Source: Beroe forskalii (lineage: Eukaryota > Ctenophora > Nuda > Beroida > Beroidae). From it: a stretch of 64,000 nt of DNA. The DNA lies in contig WFMF01000415.1 of NCBI GenBank assembly GCA_011033025.1, forward strand, positions 96,146 to 160,145, in the 5' to 3' direction. Made by a program: the position numbers and the translations under genes. A model generated the notes under the pieces. It saw only the letters and a program-made list of their open reading frames with translations, made no database searches and had not been told where the DNA came from. Shown in pieces: positions 13,000 through 25,900 of this stretch (position 1 is its first letter; every line of letters starts with the position of its first letter).

Positions 13000-13969
13000 T
13001 GAACACGTTCAACTTCTATGTGATATGTTTAGAAATATGAAGATATTCCTTATTTTTACACCAATTTTTAATATTTTTTGCAAATTGCTTGCGATATTAG
13101 TCGAAATAGCCTTTTTCTTGTGGGCGTTGTTCTGGGAACTGTTTAAAATCCCAGTGTTCAAATTCAATTATTGAGCATTTCAAATTAGATTTGTAAAATT
13201 CAGCATTTCTTACGTTCGATCAAAATTGTCATAATATTTTAAAATGTATAGGTATAATTTCCTTTGTAAGGAACCATTTTTGCATTACGTCATTGCTAAT
13301 GTAACTTTGATTGTCAATACTTTTGGTTTTGAACTTAAATTTTGTGGAAGAATTTGAATGTTGAAATGAGATAAATTCTCTTGCAAAACATATCATTTAT
13401 CAATATAATAAACAAGGATATCAACGTTTATTATTTGAATATTTGTTTGGTGCTGTAATAATTATCAATTATGATGGCTAACTCTCATAAACTTTTATAA
13501 CCGACAACAGCTGTTTATTGAATTGATATTCAAATGTGTACCTAAAAATCTAGTAGTTTATGGCATATTTTAAATTGAAGCGTGCGGCATAATATGAGCA
13601 ATGAGCATGACAATGTGCAATGTGCATATTCTGTTGAAGTTTGTCCGATTACATTTACAAATACAGTTAAACTGCAGAATGGCACCCGTACTGCCGCGCT
13701 TAAATTGTGCTGCGCCACTTCTGATAGAAACATCGGATTCACTTGAAAATAGTTGCGCTGTGTCAGGGAGAACAAGACCTTTCCAACGGTATATAATTTG
13801 TCATATGTTGGTTTGGCGCCGAGTAGCGCAAAAATCGCCCCAACGAGTGCACAGTGTTCGCTGGGCGCGCGCATTAATTTGAAATATTTGACAACTCGCC
13901 AGACGTCTGACCTTCTCTGTCTCAGGTGTTGCCTGACTCCCTCGCGCGCACCACAACTCGCAAATATTC
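13000..13969. other. Intergenic A/T-rich stretch
   Basis: I see no gene. Near 13926-13955 there is a GTTGCCTGACTCCCTCGCGCG phrase that recurs with changes at about 36305 and 50695, so it is a dispersed repeat end and not coding. Confidence 0.5.
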
Positions 13970-14634
13970 GCGTGCAAATGAACATTTGCGTGCAAATAAA
14001 CATTTGCGTGCAAATGAACATTTGCGTGCAAATAAACATTTGCGTGCAAATGAACATTTGCGTGCAAATGAAAATTTGCGTGCAAATGAAAATTTGCGTG
14101 CAAATGAACATTTGCGTGCAAATGAACATTTGTGTGCAAATGAACATTTGTGTGCAAATGAACATTTGCGTGCAAATGAACATTTGCGTGCAAATGAACA
14201 TTAGCGTGCAAATGAACATTTGCGTGCAAATGAACATTAGCGTGCAAATGAACATTAGCGTGCAAATGAACATTTGCGTGCAAATGAACATTAGCGTGCA
14301 AATGAACATTAGCGTGCAAATGAACATTTGCGTGCAAATGAACATTTGCACGCTGTGTAAATGAACATTTGCGTTCAAATGCTTATTTGCGTCCAAATGT
14401 TTATTTGCGTCCAAATGTTTATTTGCGTTCAAATGTTTATTTGCGTGCAAATGATTATTTGCGTGCAAATGATTATTTGCGTGCAAATGATAATTTGCGT
14501 GCAAATGATTATTTGCGTGCAAATGATTATTTGCGTGAAAATAAATTATTTGCGTGCAAATGATTATTTGCGTGCAAATGATTATTTGCGTGCAAATGAT
14601 TATTTGCGTGCAAATGATTATTTGCGTGCAAATT

Positions 14635-14958
14635 GGGGGCCATCCATAAAGGACATCCGCAATGAGGGAGGAGGGGGGAGTCTGGCCAATGCGGACGTTT
14701 GCGGACGTAGGGGGGAGGGGAGTGTTTAGCCAAATGCGGACGTCCGCAATTCACGGAAATTTTGGGCGATTTGACGGCTATTTCACTAGAAAATCATGAA
14801 ATTTTGGGGCTAAAAATGATGACCCAAAAGATTTTGAAGAAAAATGCGGACGTCCGGGGGGAGGGAGGGGTTTCTGGATTGCGGACGTTTGCGGACAAGG
14901 GGGGAGGGAGGGGTCTGAAATGGCCGAAATTTTGCGGACGTCCTTTATGGATGGCCCC
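14635..14958. mobile_element. 324-bp MITE (CCATCCATAAAGGAC family), copy 1
   Basis: The ends are GGGGGCCATCCATAAAGGAC and its reverse complement (ending CCTTTATGGATGGCCCC). The inside is rich in GCGGACGT phrases and G runs and is itself partly palindromic. It lies inside the 18-bp satellite; CAAATT occurs close to both ends and may be the target duplication. There is no coding capacity. Confidence 0.85.
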
Positions 14959-15527
14959 TTGCCAAATTATTATTTGCGTGCAAATGATTATTTGCGTGCA
15001 AATGATTATTTGCGTGCAAATGATTATTTGCGTGCAAATGATTATTTGCGTGCAAATGATTATTTGCGTGCAAATGATTATTTGCGTGCAAATGTTTATT
15101 TGCGTGCAAATGATTATTTGCGTGCAAATGTTTATTTGCGTACAAATGTTTATTTGCGTGCAAATGTTTAATTGCGTGCTAATGTTTATTTGCGTGCAAA
15201 TGTTTATTCGCGTGCAAATGTTTATTTGCGTGCAAATGTTTATTTGCGTGCAAATGTTTATTTGCGTGCAAATGTTTATTTGCGTGCAAATGTTTATTTG
15301 CGTGCAAATGTTCATTTGCGTGCAAATGTTTATTTGCGTGCAAATGTTTATTTGCGTCCAAATGTTTATTTGCGTTCAAATGTTTATTTGCGTGCAAATG
15401 ATTATTTGCGTGCAAATGATAATTTGCGTGCAAATGATTATTTGCGTGCAAATGATTATTTGCGTGAAAATAAATTATTTGCGTGCAAATGATTATTTGC
15501 GTGCAAATGATTATTTGCGTGCAAATT

Positions 15528-15850
15528 GGGGGCCATCCATAAAGGACATCCGCAATGAGGGGGGAGGGGGGAGTCTGGCCAATGCGGACGTTTGCGGACG
15601 TAGGGGGGAGGGGAGTGTTTAGCCAAATGCGGACGTCCGCAATTCACGGAAATTTTGGGCGATTTGACGGCTATTTCACTAGAAAATCATGAAATTTTGG
15701 GGCCAAAAATGATGACCCAAAAGATTTTGAAGAAAAATGCGGACGTCCGGGGGAGGGAGGGGTTTCTGGATTGCGGACGTTTGCGGACAAGGGGGGAGGG
15801 AGGGGTCTGAAATGGCCGAAATTTTGCGGACGTCCTTTATGGATGGCCCC
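15528..15850. mobile_element. 323-bp MITE (CCATCCATAAAGGAC family), copy 2
   Basis: Nearly identical to the copy at 14635-14958, with a handful of single-base differences. Since the surrounding 18-bp units match as well, it arose by duplication of the array segment and not by a second insertion. Confidence 0.85.
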
Positions 15851-16545
15851 TTGCCAAATTATTATTTGCGTGCAAATGATTATTTGCGTGCAAATGATTA
15901 TTTGCGTGCAAATGATTATTTGCGTGCAAATGATTATTTGCGTGCAAATGATTATTTGCGTGCAAATGATTATTTGCGTGCAAATGTTTATTTGCGTGCA
16001 AATGATTATTTGCGTGCAAATGATTATTTGCGTGCAAATGTTTATTTGCGTGCAAATGATTATTTGCGTGCAAATGTTTATTTGCGTGCAAATGTTTATT
16101 TGCGTGCAAATGTTTATTTGCGTGCAAATGTTTATTTGCGTGCAAATGTTCATTTGCGTGCAAATGTTTATTTGCGTGCAAATGTTTATTTGCGTGCAAA
16201 TGTTTATTTGCGTGCGAATGTTTATTTGCGTGCAAATGTTTATTTGTCTGACGTTGACAGACCCTCTCGAGAATGTTTATTTGCGCGCGCGGCTTTATTT
16301 TGACGTGCTGGCGTCAGCGGGCCATACAACGTACGGCAAATGTTTATTTGCGTGCAAATGTTTATTTGCGTGCATATGTTTATTTGCGTGCAAATGTTTA
16401 TTTGCGTGCAAATGTTTATTTGCGTGCAAATGTTTATTTTCGTGCAAATGTTAATATGTTCGTGCAAACTGCAAATGTTTGTTTGCGTGTAAATTTTTAT
16501 TTGCGTGCGCTGCAAATTAAATGTTCATTTGCGTGTAAATGACCA

Positions 16546-17345
16546 AAAAGTAATATCTAAGTAATATTTAACGTTTCTTTTCAACGAGACATTCCTAAAA
16601 TGTCGAATCATTTAGAGAATTTGTAGTCTCCAACACTCGAGGCCCCACATTATAACGAACCAGAATCCTGAAGTGGAATGAAATCAAGGGTTGAGTAGTA
16701 TTAGTAAAGTTCTCGTTGAGAATGAGGTCAGTGCAGCCATGACAAGTGATACTGATAGGGTGTTCAGGGTATGGGAATCAGTGAAAATTAACCATGTAAC
16801 CGAGCACCGATATTAAATTCGATATTAAGTAGGAGCGGTCACCACACATTGACATATGCGGTCTGCACACATTGTGCAGGTATGGAATTGGAAGGCATGA
16901 AATGACGCAAGTTCTGCTCGTGACTGTGATAAGGAAAGAATACAAAAATCGAAAATGCAGGAAGCAAAACTCAACGCACGTTTTTGCATCAATATCAAAG
17001 ATAGGAAAGAGAAATGTTCTAATTTCGTGTGATTTCGAATTTTGCATTGCGTGGGGACACAGCTGTCAAGGACAGTATAAATACTCGGTCATTTTAGAGA
17101 TAAACCATTATTTTCTTATCGAATGAATTTGTCCTTTCTCATTTTGTTTTCAAGTGGCCTTTTTGTTCCAAGATCAGATTCTTTTCTTTAGTTCTTTCAA
17201 TTGAATATTGAACATTTTGTCATTTGATGCGCCAGTTATGCGGTATGGCTTATGTTGGCGCATAGTGGCACCATATATCATAAGTTATGACACAGAATTA
17301 GGAAGTAACTTATACACCTCCAGTACATTTACTGAAGCCTGAAAT
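16546..17345 (+). promoter_or_regulatory. Upstream region of the flavin oxidase gene with TATA-like box
   Basis: No gene is seen. TATAAATA at 17076-17083 sits 263 bases before the start codon and is a reasonable core promoter candidate for the oxidase. No other regulatory site stands out. Confidence 0.35.
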
Positions 17346-19429
17346 ATGTCTGGGAACACTGAATTCAGCGATGCTGATCGTTACTACGGAGACACTGAAC
17401 GTCCAGGAGATTACATTATTACCATGAATAATGCCCGGAAATCAAAGGTTTTATTCTTTGTTTACTTCAGTTATTATTTAGAATGGAGTAACAATTCCCC
17501 CCCCCATCTTCTCAGGATAAACTAACATTAGATTATTTTCAACGAATACGATTGGAATGAATCACATTTTAATTTATATTTCAAAACAGCCCATAATACC
17601 AACGTTTTCAGGTCCCGAATTCGAATCACTACGACGTAGCTATCATTGGAGGAGGGGTGTCGGGGCTGTACAGTGCCATGCAGTTACTGGAGAACTCGGA
17701 GGAGCTCGCCAGACGCCGGATAAGGAAGGTCCTGTTAGTGGAGAGATCGAACTACTGGGGAGGAAGACTCGACACAGACCTGGTGAATGTCGAGATGGAG
17801 GGGGAGTCGCTAGGCCACATCAAGGAGGAACAGGGCGGCATGAGGTTCACCTACCACCAGGATTCAGAGGGAGGTGTCAAGTCGAACATGCCGTTACTGG
17901 CCAGGCTCATTGATGGCTTGGACTTGAAGGATGACGTGGAGCCTTTCTACATGGAGCCCCAGCCAGACCCGTTGCCGTGCGAGAGTGACAGTAAAACCAG
18001 GAAAGTACCTAACTGCAATGCTCGGAATGTGAACGGGCGCTACTTCACAGACTGGTATGCGACCCAGAACCCTGGAATGTGGGCTGACCTGTTCAACCTG
18101 AAGGGAGAGGAGACGGCTAAGTCTGCAGACGACATCATGGAGGAGATCTACAAACGTCTCCTGGTCGAAAACAAGTCCAAAATCCAGGAGAAATTCCCGG
18201 ATGAAGCCGATGTGATCCTGGCCCACGAAGACAAGGACCTCCTGCAGAAGCACCTGGATCCCAAGTACTGGTCCTTCTTCAGGAACAAGTTCACATGGAG
18301 GGTGGGAGCAGAGGATGTCCCTCTCAAGAGATTCTCAATGGAAGCCTTGCTGATCATCATGGGGTACTCACATGGGTGCATCATGATGATGAAGAGGACC
18401 TTGGGATTCCTCCAGGACATTCTGTCTGGAGGGAACGCAGGCTCTATCCTGCAGGATCTCATGACCTTCAACATAATCTGGGACCGTCTGTACCAGTTTA
18501 AAAAGGGCTGGGGCCAAATGATCAAGAAAATGGTATCATCCATCAAGAAACGGAGTGGAACAAATGGTGTCGAGGTAGAGATGGTTAAGCAATGCGAAGT
18601 ACAAAGAATAACCACTACTGACGGTGGTTTCCGCCTGGAATTTGACGATCACACAGTAGCTGTAAAGTGGCTGATCATGACACTACCCCCAGCTGCAATG
18701 GAAAAGATCATCGACATGGAGGACACAGACGACCAAGAAGATCTACTGGAAATCTGTCGCTCTGTCATTGGTTTTGAAATGACGAAGATCAACCTCTACT
18801 TCAAAGACGACTGGTGGAACAGAGTGGAGGGAGTAAAGATGTTCGGGCCTAATATTACCAGCCTCCCATGTGCATTCATATACCCCTTCTACGCTGAATG
18901 CAAGAAGAATGGGTGTGAAGGATGTGAGAAGTGTCAGAACGATGAGTGCCCTGCAGCCCTAACGATCTACGCAGACATCAAGAATTCCCAATTTTGGAGT
19001 GGACTGCAGATTCTAGGCTCCAAGTTCCATTCACCGCTACAGAAACGCCACAAAGACTTCCTCCCTGCATCTGAAGCTGTGGTCCACGAAGCACTGAAAC
19101 AGTTCAGGGAAGTGTTTAACATTGATGACATTCCCCAACCAATCCTCACGAGTTACAGGTGCTGGGGAGGCATGGACCGATCTACTGCTGACCCACAACC
19201 CAACGCCAACTTCGGATACGGTGTCCACATGTGGCGGATTGGGGTGAACGACTATGAGATCCGGAAGAAAGTGGCTAAACCCCTGCAGAACAGGCACCTG
19301 TACATGTGCAATGAGGCGTGGAGTGAGTATCAGAGTTGGGTGGAGGGCTCACTGCTGTCCACTGAGGCAGCCATGAAGAAGTTCTTCAAGGACCTACAGC
19401 TGAATGAAGAAGAAGAACTCATAAGATAG
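17346..19429 (+). CDS. Flavin amine oxidase, L-amino-acid-oxidase-like
   Basis: Exons 17346-17447 and 17612-19429 give 639 residues with a phase-0 intron after residue 34. Residues 43-52 (VAIIGGGVSG) are the FAD dinucleotide-binding loop and E78-R86 (ERSNYWGGR) the second flavin motif of the amine oxidase family. The C-terminal FAD/substrate part includes GVHMWRIG and NEAWSEYQSWVEGSLLST, near residues 560-625. Family members oxidatively deaminate amines or amino acids, releasing hydrogen peroxide and ammonia. The substrate cannot be read from the sequence; the shape is closest to L-amino-acid oxidases. No signal peptide is visible, so a cytosolic protein is likely. One oddity is a cysteine cluster at about residues 453-470 (C-x4-C-x2-C-x2-C-x4-C). 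Codon use looks like its neighbours, and the intron argues against recent bacterial transfer. Confidence 0.9.
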
Positions 19430-19937
19430 AGACTTATCGACACAATCTTATATCAGAGACAATTCACTGATTCTCCAGCGAGAGTCAGACTGACAGACAT
19501 AGATTTCGCACTTTTTTTAAATGTATTTGTTATTTCTCATTGTAAAATTTGTATACTGGTGTTTCTATAGTATTTAGTTATGAAAATTTGTAGACAATGT
19601 TGTTTGATTTCATCACCCAACCTATCTTAATGTAAATTCAGGCTACACCACTTCCTTACAAATAGATGTTGAGCAACTAATTATCATGGAAAGTACAATT
19701 CAATGAGGCGGATTAAAATAGTGCAAAGATAATCTAGTTTTTACATGCTTTACAGAATAACTTAAAATAATCTTTCGAAATCATGAAATAAGCTGAAACA
19801 ACTTCAAATGTGTATTCTTGAACGGTTTTTGCACTATGTTGGATTATCATGTCAATGGGCAAAATGATTAAAAATGGCGAAATCTCGAAATTGAAAATAT
19901 TGTCCAAATGTTCATCTCAGATGAGATGATACACTGC
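19430..19937. other. Tail-to-tail intergenic region, oxidase and CREB3-like copy A
   Basis: The oxidase (+) and the CREB3-like gene (-) converge, with 508 bases between their stop codons that must hold both 3' ends. The part from about 19680 matches the far right end of the window in reverse, so the large inverted duplication starts at or before this point. Confidence 0.6.
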
Positions 19938-22900
19938 TCATCTGAATAGGGTTTCATTGTTGATGAAAACAGTCTCTGGAGGACCTTTGTAAATCTGAGA
20001 GATCTCAATGTTGTCAAGTTTCTCGACAATGTATTCGACCATGGTGTCAACGAACGACGCTTTTGGGGTGTCAGACATTGACAGTAGACTTCGTCCAGGA
20101 ACTGAAATAAAATGATCGATCAATTTTAAATAAAGATTTTTGAATACAAGGAAAGGTCATTGGTATTAATCACGGATACCCCCGAGGTCAAAATTCAAAT
20201 CCCTTATAAATTCGGCGCACCAAAAATGGAGTGCCTTGTGAATCGGACGTGTTTTTAATTGTATAAATTTTCAAATTACATGTTCATATTTGTATTGTAC
20301 AAGCATTTCTATTGTAATTCCATGCAATTATCGATGATCTAATGTCACTTGGAATCGCCACGTCTTTGTTTTTGTGCGCAGGAAATTTTCCAAAAATAGC
20401 GATTCCGCGAATCGGATCAGAAGAAATTGCTCGCGCGTTACGCAAAGTCGGCTAACCAGGCCGAAGCAGTAGACCTTACGACCCTTGCCACACTGCCACA
20501 TTGCCACACTGCCACACTCGAGAGTGTGGCAAATATAGTGTGGCACTGTGGCAGTGTGGCAGATTTTCGAGTTCTGCCACACTATTTTACGCTTTTTGCC
20601 ACACTGCCGCATTGCCACACTCGAAATCAGTGTGGCAGCCACACTGCCACACTCCGTTATCCGACCTTACGAAGAGTGTGGCAGCCACACTACTCCAAAA
20701 AGAAGAAAATTATCTGATTGATTATTTCATTTCATAACTACGGTTAAGAGTCATCTGTTGAGATGAACTAGTGGCTGAACTTATCATCCTATGGCGGGCT
20801 AACTACCCCTTGCCTGATGTTAACAGAGCATGTGCTTCAGTAATCAGTTGGTTCCTGCCGACTTTGGTAAGTGGTAACCAACCTTTGATTGAGAATGCAA
20901 GATAATTATAGAGTCAATTTGTAATAAATTTAAGTTTCATACAAATTACATAACAATTTACAATTGCATTTACAACACCTGACAATCACGTGTGAATTGT
21001 GATCCTAAACCAACACTACAGAGTAGAGTTCATTCACGTTCCATGATGGCACAGCTTACCAAATATCAAATGATTGATCCGATAGAATCTTACATAGTTC
21101 ATATCATTATTGCGGTATGACAACAACAACAAATTAAGTAGAAGCTGAAGTGCATATTCACGTTGTCAAATCCTAATTCAATAAACCCGCCTATTGCAAT
21201 ATAAATTTAGTTACTACTCTTCAGATTACAGGATAGCTGAATTACATGCAACTAGCAAGCACCACGTTTGTCTGTACCGTGTACGATTAACTTCCGAGTA
21301 CATAATATATTGTTTCTTGTTTAAGGATGATGATAATTATTCAAGGTTGGCACTTGGTGGGCTAAAAGATGAAACTTCGTAGGCACTATACGTCAACATA
21401 CTTGAATAGCCAGGGAAACATAAATACCGAGACGCGGTATTGATTAAAACAGATTAAGCAATACTTCAATATTGCTATTCAATCATTAATTATCATTAAT
21501 CATTGATATAATTTGTTTCACCTCTCTTTTCAAATCTAATAAGTCATTACAATTACGCTACGTAATTTCATCAAAAGTAACATGTACGGTAATAAATCGA
21601 ATCATATTATGTGGCAGTCATGACTCGTAAGGTCAACATTGCCACACTATCTCATTAGGCGTGCTGACCTTACAGCGAGTGTGGCAGTGTGGTATTAAAA
21701 GGTTGCCACACAGTGTGGCAATGCGGCAGTGTGGCAAATGAGTGTGGCAGTGTGGCAAACGAGTGTGGCAGTGTGGCTGCCACACTGCTCGTAAGGTCTA
21801 CTCGGCCGAAGTCACTAGTATAGGAAACATAACCACCAAGGTGTACCGACCAAGATTCAATGCAGCAAAATTATAGGTGAGGTATAAAAATCCAATAGTT
21901 AAAAAAGTTAGCGCTTGAAAACTGTGAATATTGAAGAATATTTCGATCAAGCATAGCACTCAAGGCTCAAGCCCTAAGAACATAAAACGACGAAAATCCA
22001 GGGGTCCACTTTCGTTTTCGACACTGAATGTATGCGCTTACCTTGCGTATTGTGACGTAGAAGTGTCAAAGGCACTTAGTGGCATGCTATTTTGTGTGAC
22101 GTAGTGGTGCCAAAGGCAGGTAGTGGTATGCTATGTAGTGTGACGTAGTGGTGTCAAAGGCACGAAGTGGCATGCTATGTAGTGTGACGTAGTGGTGTCA
22201 AAGGCAGGTAGTGGCATGCTATCAAGTGACGTAGTGGTGTCAAAGGCAGGTAGTGGCATGCTATGTAGTGTGACGTAGTGGTGTCAAAGGCATGTAGTGG
22301 TATGCTATGTAGTGTGACGTAGTGGTGTCAAAGGCAGGTAGTGGCATGCTATGTAGTGTGACGTAGTGGTGTCAAAGGCACGAAGTGGCGTGCTACCAAG
22401 TGACGACGTGACGTAGTGGTGTCAAAGGCAGGTAGTGGCATGCTATTTTGTGTGACGTAGTGGTGTCAAAGGCAGGTAGTGGTATGCTATGTAGTGTGAC
22501 GTAGTGGTGTCAAAGCCAGGTAGTGGCATGCTATGTAGTGTGACGTAGTGGTGCCAAAGGCAGGTAGTGGCATGCTATGTAGTGTGACGTAGTGGTGTCA
22601 AAGGCAGGTAGTGGAATGCTATTTTGTGTGACGTAGTGGTGTCAAAGGCAGGTAGTGGCATGCTATGTAGTGTGACGTAGTGGTGTCAAAGGCAGGTAGT
22701 GGCATGCTATGTAGTTTGACGTAGTGGTGTCAAAGGCAGGTAGTGGTATGCTATGTAGTGTGACGTAGTGGTGTCAAAGGCAGGTAGTGGCATGCTATGT
22801 AGTGTGACGTAGTGGTGTCAAAGGCACGAAGTGGCATGCTATGTAGTGTGACGTAGTGGTGTCAAAGGCAGGTAGTGGTATGCTATGTAGTGTGACGTAG

Positions 22901-25900
22901 TGGTGTCAAAGGCAGGTAGTGGCATGCTATGTAGTGTGACGTAGTGGTGTCAAAGGCAGGTAGTGGTATGCTATGTAGTGTGACGTAGTGGTGTCAAAGG
23001 CAGGTAGTGGCATGCTATGTAGTGTGACGTAGTGGTGTCAAAGGCAGGTAGTGGCACGCTATGTAGTGTGACGTAGTGGTGTCAAAGGCACGAAGTGGCG
23101 TGCTATGTAGTGTGACGTAGTGGTGTCAAAGGCAGGTAGTGGCATGCTATCAAGTGACGTAGTGGTGTCAAAGGCAGGTAGTGGCACGAAGTGGCATGCT
23201 ATCAAGTGACGTAGTGGTGTCAAAGGCATGTAGTGGTATGCTATGTAGGGTGACGAAGCGGTGAACTCTCAAAACTGTGTGCGAACCCTGTACAATGTTT
23301 ACACCATGTATCAAATCATTGGTTTTAGGCCACGAAGCGTGGCGCTCCAGAAGAATTTCTCTTGGGCAAGGAGATGTCTATGATCCCGTGTACTAAATCA
23401 TTCCATTTGAAATGGACTATAATTCGATTTGAGGATGCTAATCAGGAGTAATTTGTATGATGAATCAATATACATTCACTGATCATCAGTAGATTAATTT
23501 CGTGTAATAAGGTAATCAGTAGATACAACTGTAGCAAAACTCACTGATGTTGGAGGTAGCAGTATTGCTGACACCTTGGAAGGGTGATGCGAATAAGGGG
23601 AAGAGGAAGATGGTGAATGACAGGAAAATACCCTGAAAATAAGTTCAAGTTTCAGAAAATTATGATATGCAAAATTCGAGGGAGCAATGAAATTATGGGG
23701 GATTTTATGTGGATCATGTGAAAAATATTCAACATAATTAAATTTTAGCAGCATATTTCATTCGCTAATCTATAGTGGTTCTGCTGAACGAGGAGTGTAA
23801 ATTGGTGCCTTCATCACTCTAGAAGAAGTCAAATGCTGATCACTTCACCAAATTACTAATTCCTACACTAGTTGGCACGAGGAGTCAGCCGAGTGAAATA
23901 AGTGCAACAGTATCACTTTTGTGGCGTGATACATCAAGTGAATACTGAAAATTGTACCACCACCAGTTGTCTTCGGCTTCTAATTGCACGAGAATAATTT
24001 GCATGACAAATAATCTCATTTTGATAAATTGAGAAGGAAAATGTCATTACCATGAGGCAAGTGGTAGTCTGGGAGCCGATCGTACACTTCTTTGTCGAAC
24101 AGACAGCTTTCTTCAGCTGCTCCATTAGAGACCTGCAAAGTTGGAAGGTTCAGAGCAAGCCGAAAATAATGATTAACAGATCAATAGGTGGGCATAATAC
24201 TATATCAGTTTTGTACATTCGATCTTTAGTTCTAGTATAGGGATAATTTCTTGGACATGACAATAATAATTTCTTGGACATGAAACATAGGAATTGGGCT
24301 TTTCTCTCTTAGTGACAAGTAAACTGTGGATTTATTTTAATTTTCAGATTAATGAATAGCTTCCTCTCAGAGTACAATAATACAGGAACAACGCCCCAAA
24401 TTGAGCAGCTCTTCAACAAAACCCCAATCCTTAGCACATCGCACCTGTTTCGCTTCTGCAGTTCATCAATTGTGTTCTGCAGCTTGACATTGACTACTGT
24501 GTGCTCTTCAACTCTGAAAAGAGATCACAGTTAAAACCGTGCCCGAGGTTGACAGTGAATGTTATGATGTCATCATCAGGACATGTAGTGGTGAGATGCT
24601 GGCGTTGAAACGTCTATTTTTCTATGCGCGGGTATTCATGGATCTGCAAAGAATGCTAGAACTCGCTCTGTATCGAACTTGTGAGGAACATTAGATTAGA
24701 AAATATACATTTCATTCAGAGAAAAAAGGTTTTGAGTGCGTAATATTTGAAAATAAACATTTTATTCAGAGAAAAGGGCCTTAAGAAAGGAACATTAACT
24801 CATCAAAAAATGTACATTTTATTCAGAAAGAAAGGTTTTGAGAAAGGCTCTAGGGTAAAGCGGGGTGAAGTGGGACAATTTGAGACATATTCAGGTGCCA
24901 CAGTCACACTTTTAACGAAAAATTGATTTTTGGTTGATGATTTTAGCAATGAACCCATCCTCTTTCCATAGAATTGGTCGAAAAAATCTCAACCAATGGT
25001 TTTCATATAGAAAAAGCTGTCCATCTTTCCCGCAGCATGTCCCACTTCACCCCTCATGTGGAGGTAAAGAGGGACAGTCTCTGCAGCCCTGAGATAACCA
25101 TTTGAGAAGTTTATTCTTCATTGGACATGTACAGTTCTTTAGAATAAGTCGAATAAACCACCTTGGAACAGAGACAGATTGAGTCTAATTGGGCAAATTG
25201 GAGAATTGAATGAATTGGTCCACTTTACCCCAAAAATTATTCTTTTAGATTTAAACTTTCAAATTTCATAAAGAGGTTCATATATGGCCAAACATGGAAA
25301 ATAAGTACCTCTTTGGCAAGAATTTTGGTTTTTGGTCATTTTACAGCCTTTTTAAAAATGTCCCACTTTACCCGCGCTCACCTAAAAACTTCGTAAATTT
25401 GTTGTATGGGAACCATTTATCGATTTTTCTCCATTCCAACGGTTCAGTTGTCATCTGAGTGAAGCCCAAAATGACGAAATTTAATGAGAAAATGTAATTA
25501 CCTATAATTAGCACGTTGTGGGGGAAAGAGGGACACTAATAGTTAACAAGGATAATTATCACAATATAAGCAATAAAAGCATTTGCAATTCATAATTTGT
25601 TTACTAAAACATCCTTTATAAGTTTCTCAGGCATGAAATTTTATTTTCATTGAAAATCATGTTAATGGGGAAAGTGGGACAGTCAAGTCAGATCAAATGA
25701 AATCATGTATTCCTAAGGAAACAATTATGCTGTGGAGGTTGTTTTTCATCAAGATTTTTCACTTTGGTTGTAGTATACTTTATTTTTCTTGAAAATAGCA
25801 CTAAATGATATGGTATAATAATTTTGGGGGGAAAGTGGGACAGTTGCGCAAAAATTGTCAAAATGCAATAAAATCTATAATTTTAATTCGTGATGCTGTA

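Larger units (their letters stand above)
13970..16545 (+). repeat. 18-bp satellite, about 100 units, with higher-order duplication
   Basis: The unit is AACATTTGCGTGCAAATG or the variants with GATTATTTGCG and GTTTATTTGCG. All units face the same way. Because 18 is divisible by six-codon steps, open frames of up to about 290 codons appear on both strands; they are artefacts. The core ATTTGCGTGCAAAT is nearly self-complementary. The array is interrupted at 14635-14958 and 15528-15850 by the same MITE, and the flanking irregular units (a GAAAATAAATTATT break at about 14536 and 15466) are repeated too, showing a duplication of roughly 0.9 kb. Around 16250-16340 the order breaks down. Confidence 0.95.

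Noticed and set aside
13542-16454. Open frames of 90-326 codons on both strands across the 18-bp array
   Set aside because: They arise because the unit length is a multiple of three and the unit lacks stops; the same residues repeat every six codons in all frames.
17346-19429. Recent bacterial transfer of the oxidase
   Set aside because: It has an intron with normal borders, composition like its neighbours, and animal relatives of this family are known.
22040-23265. CRISPR-like regular array
   Set aside because: Units are contiguous without unique spacers, the host is an animal, and the array is shared with the inverted copy.
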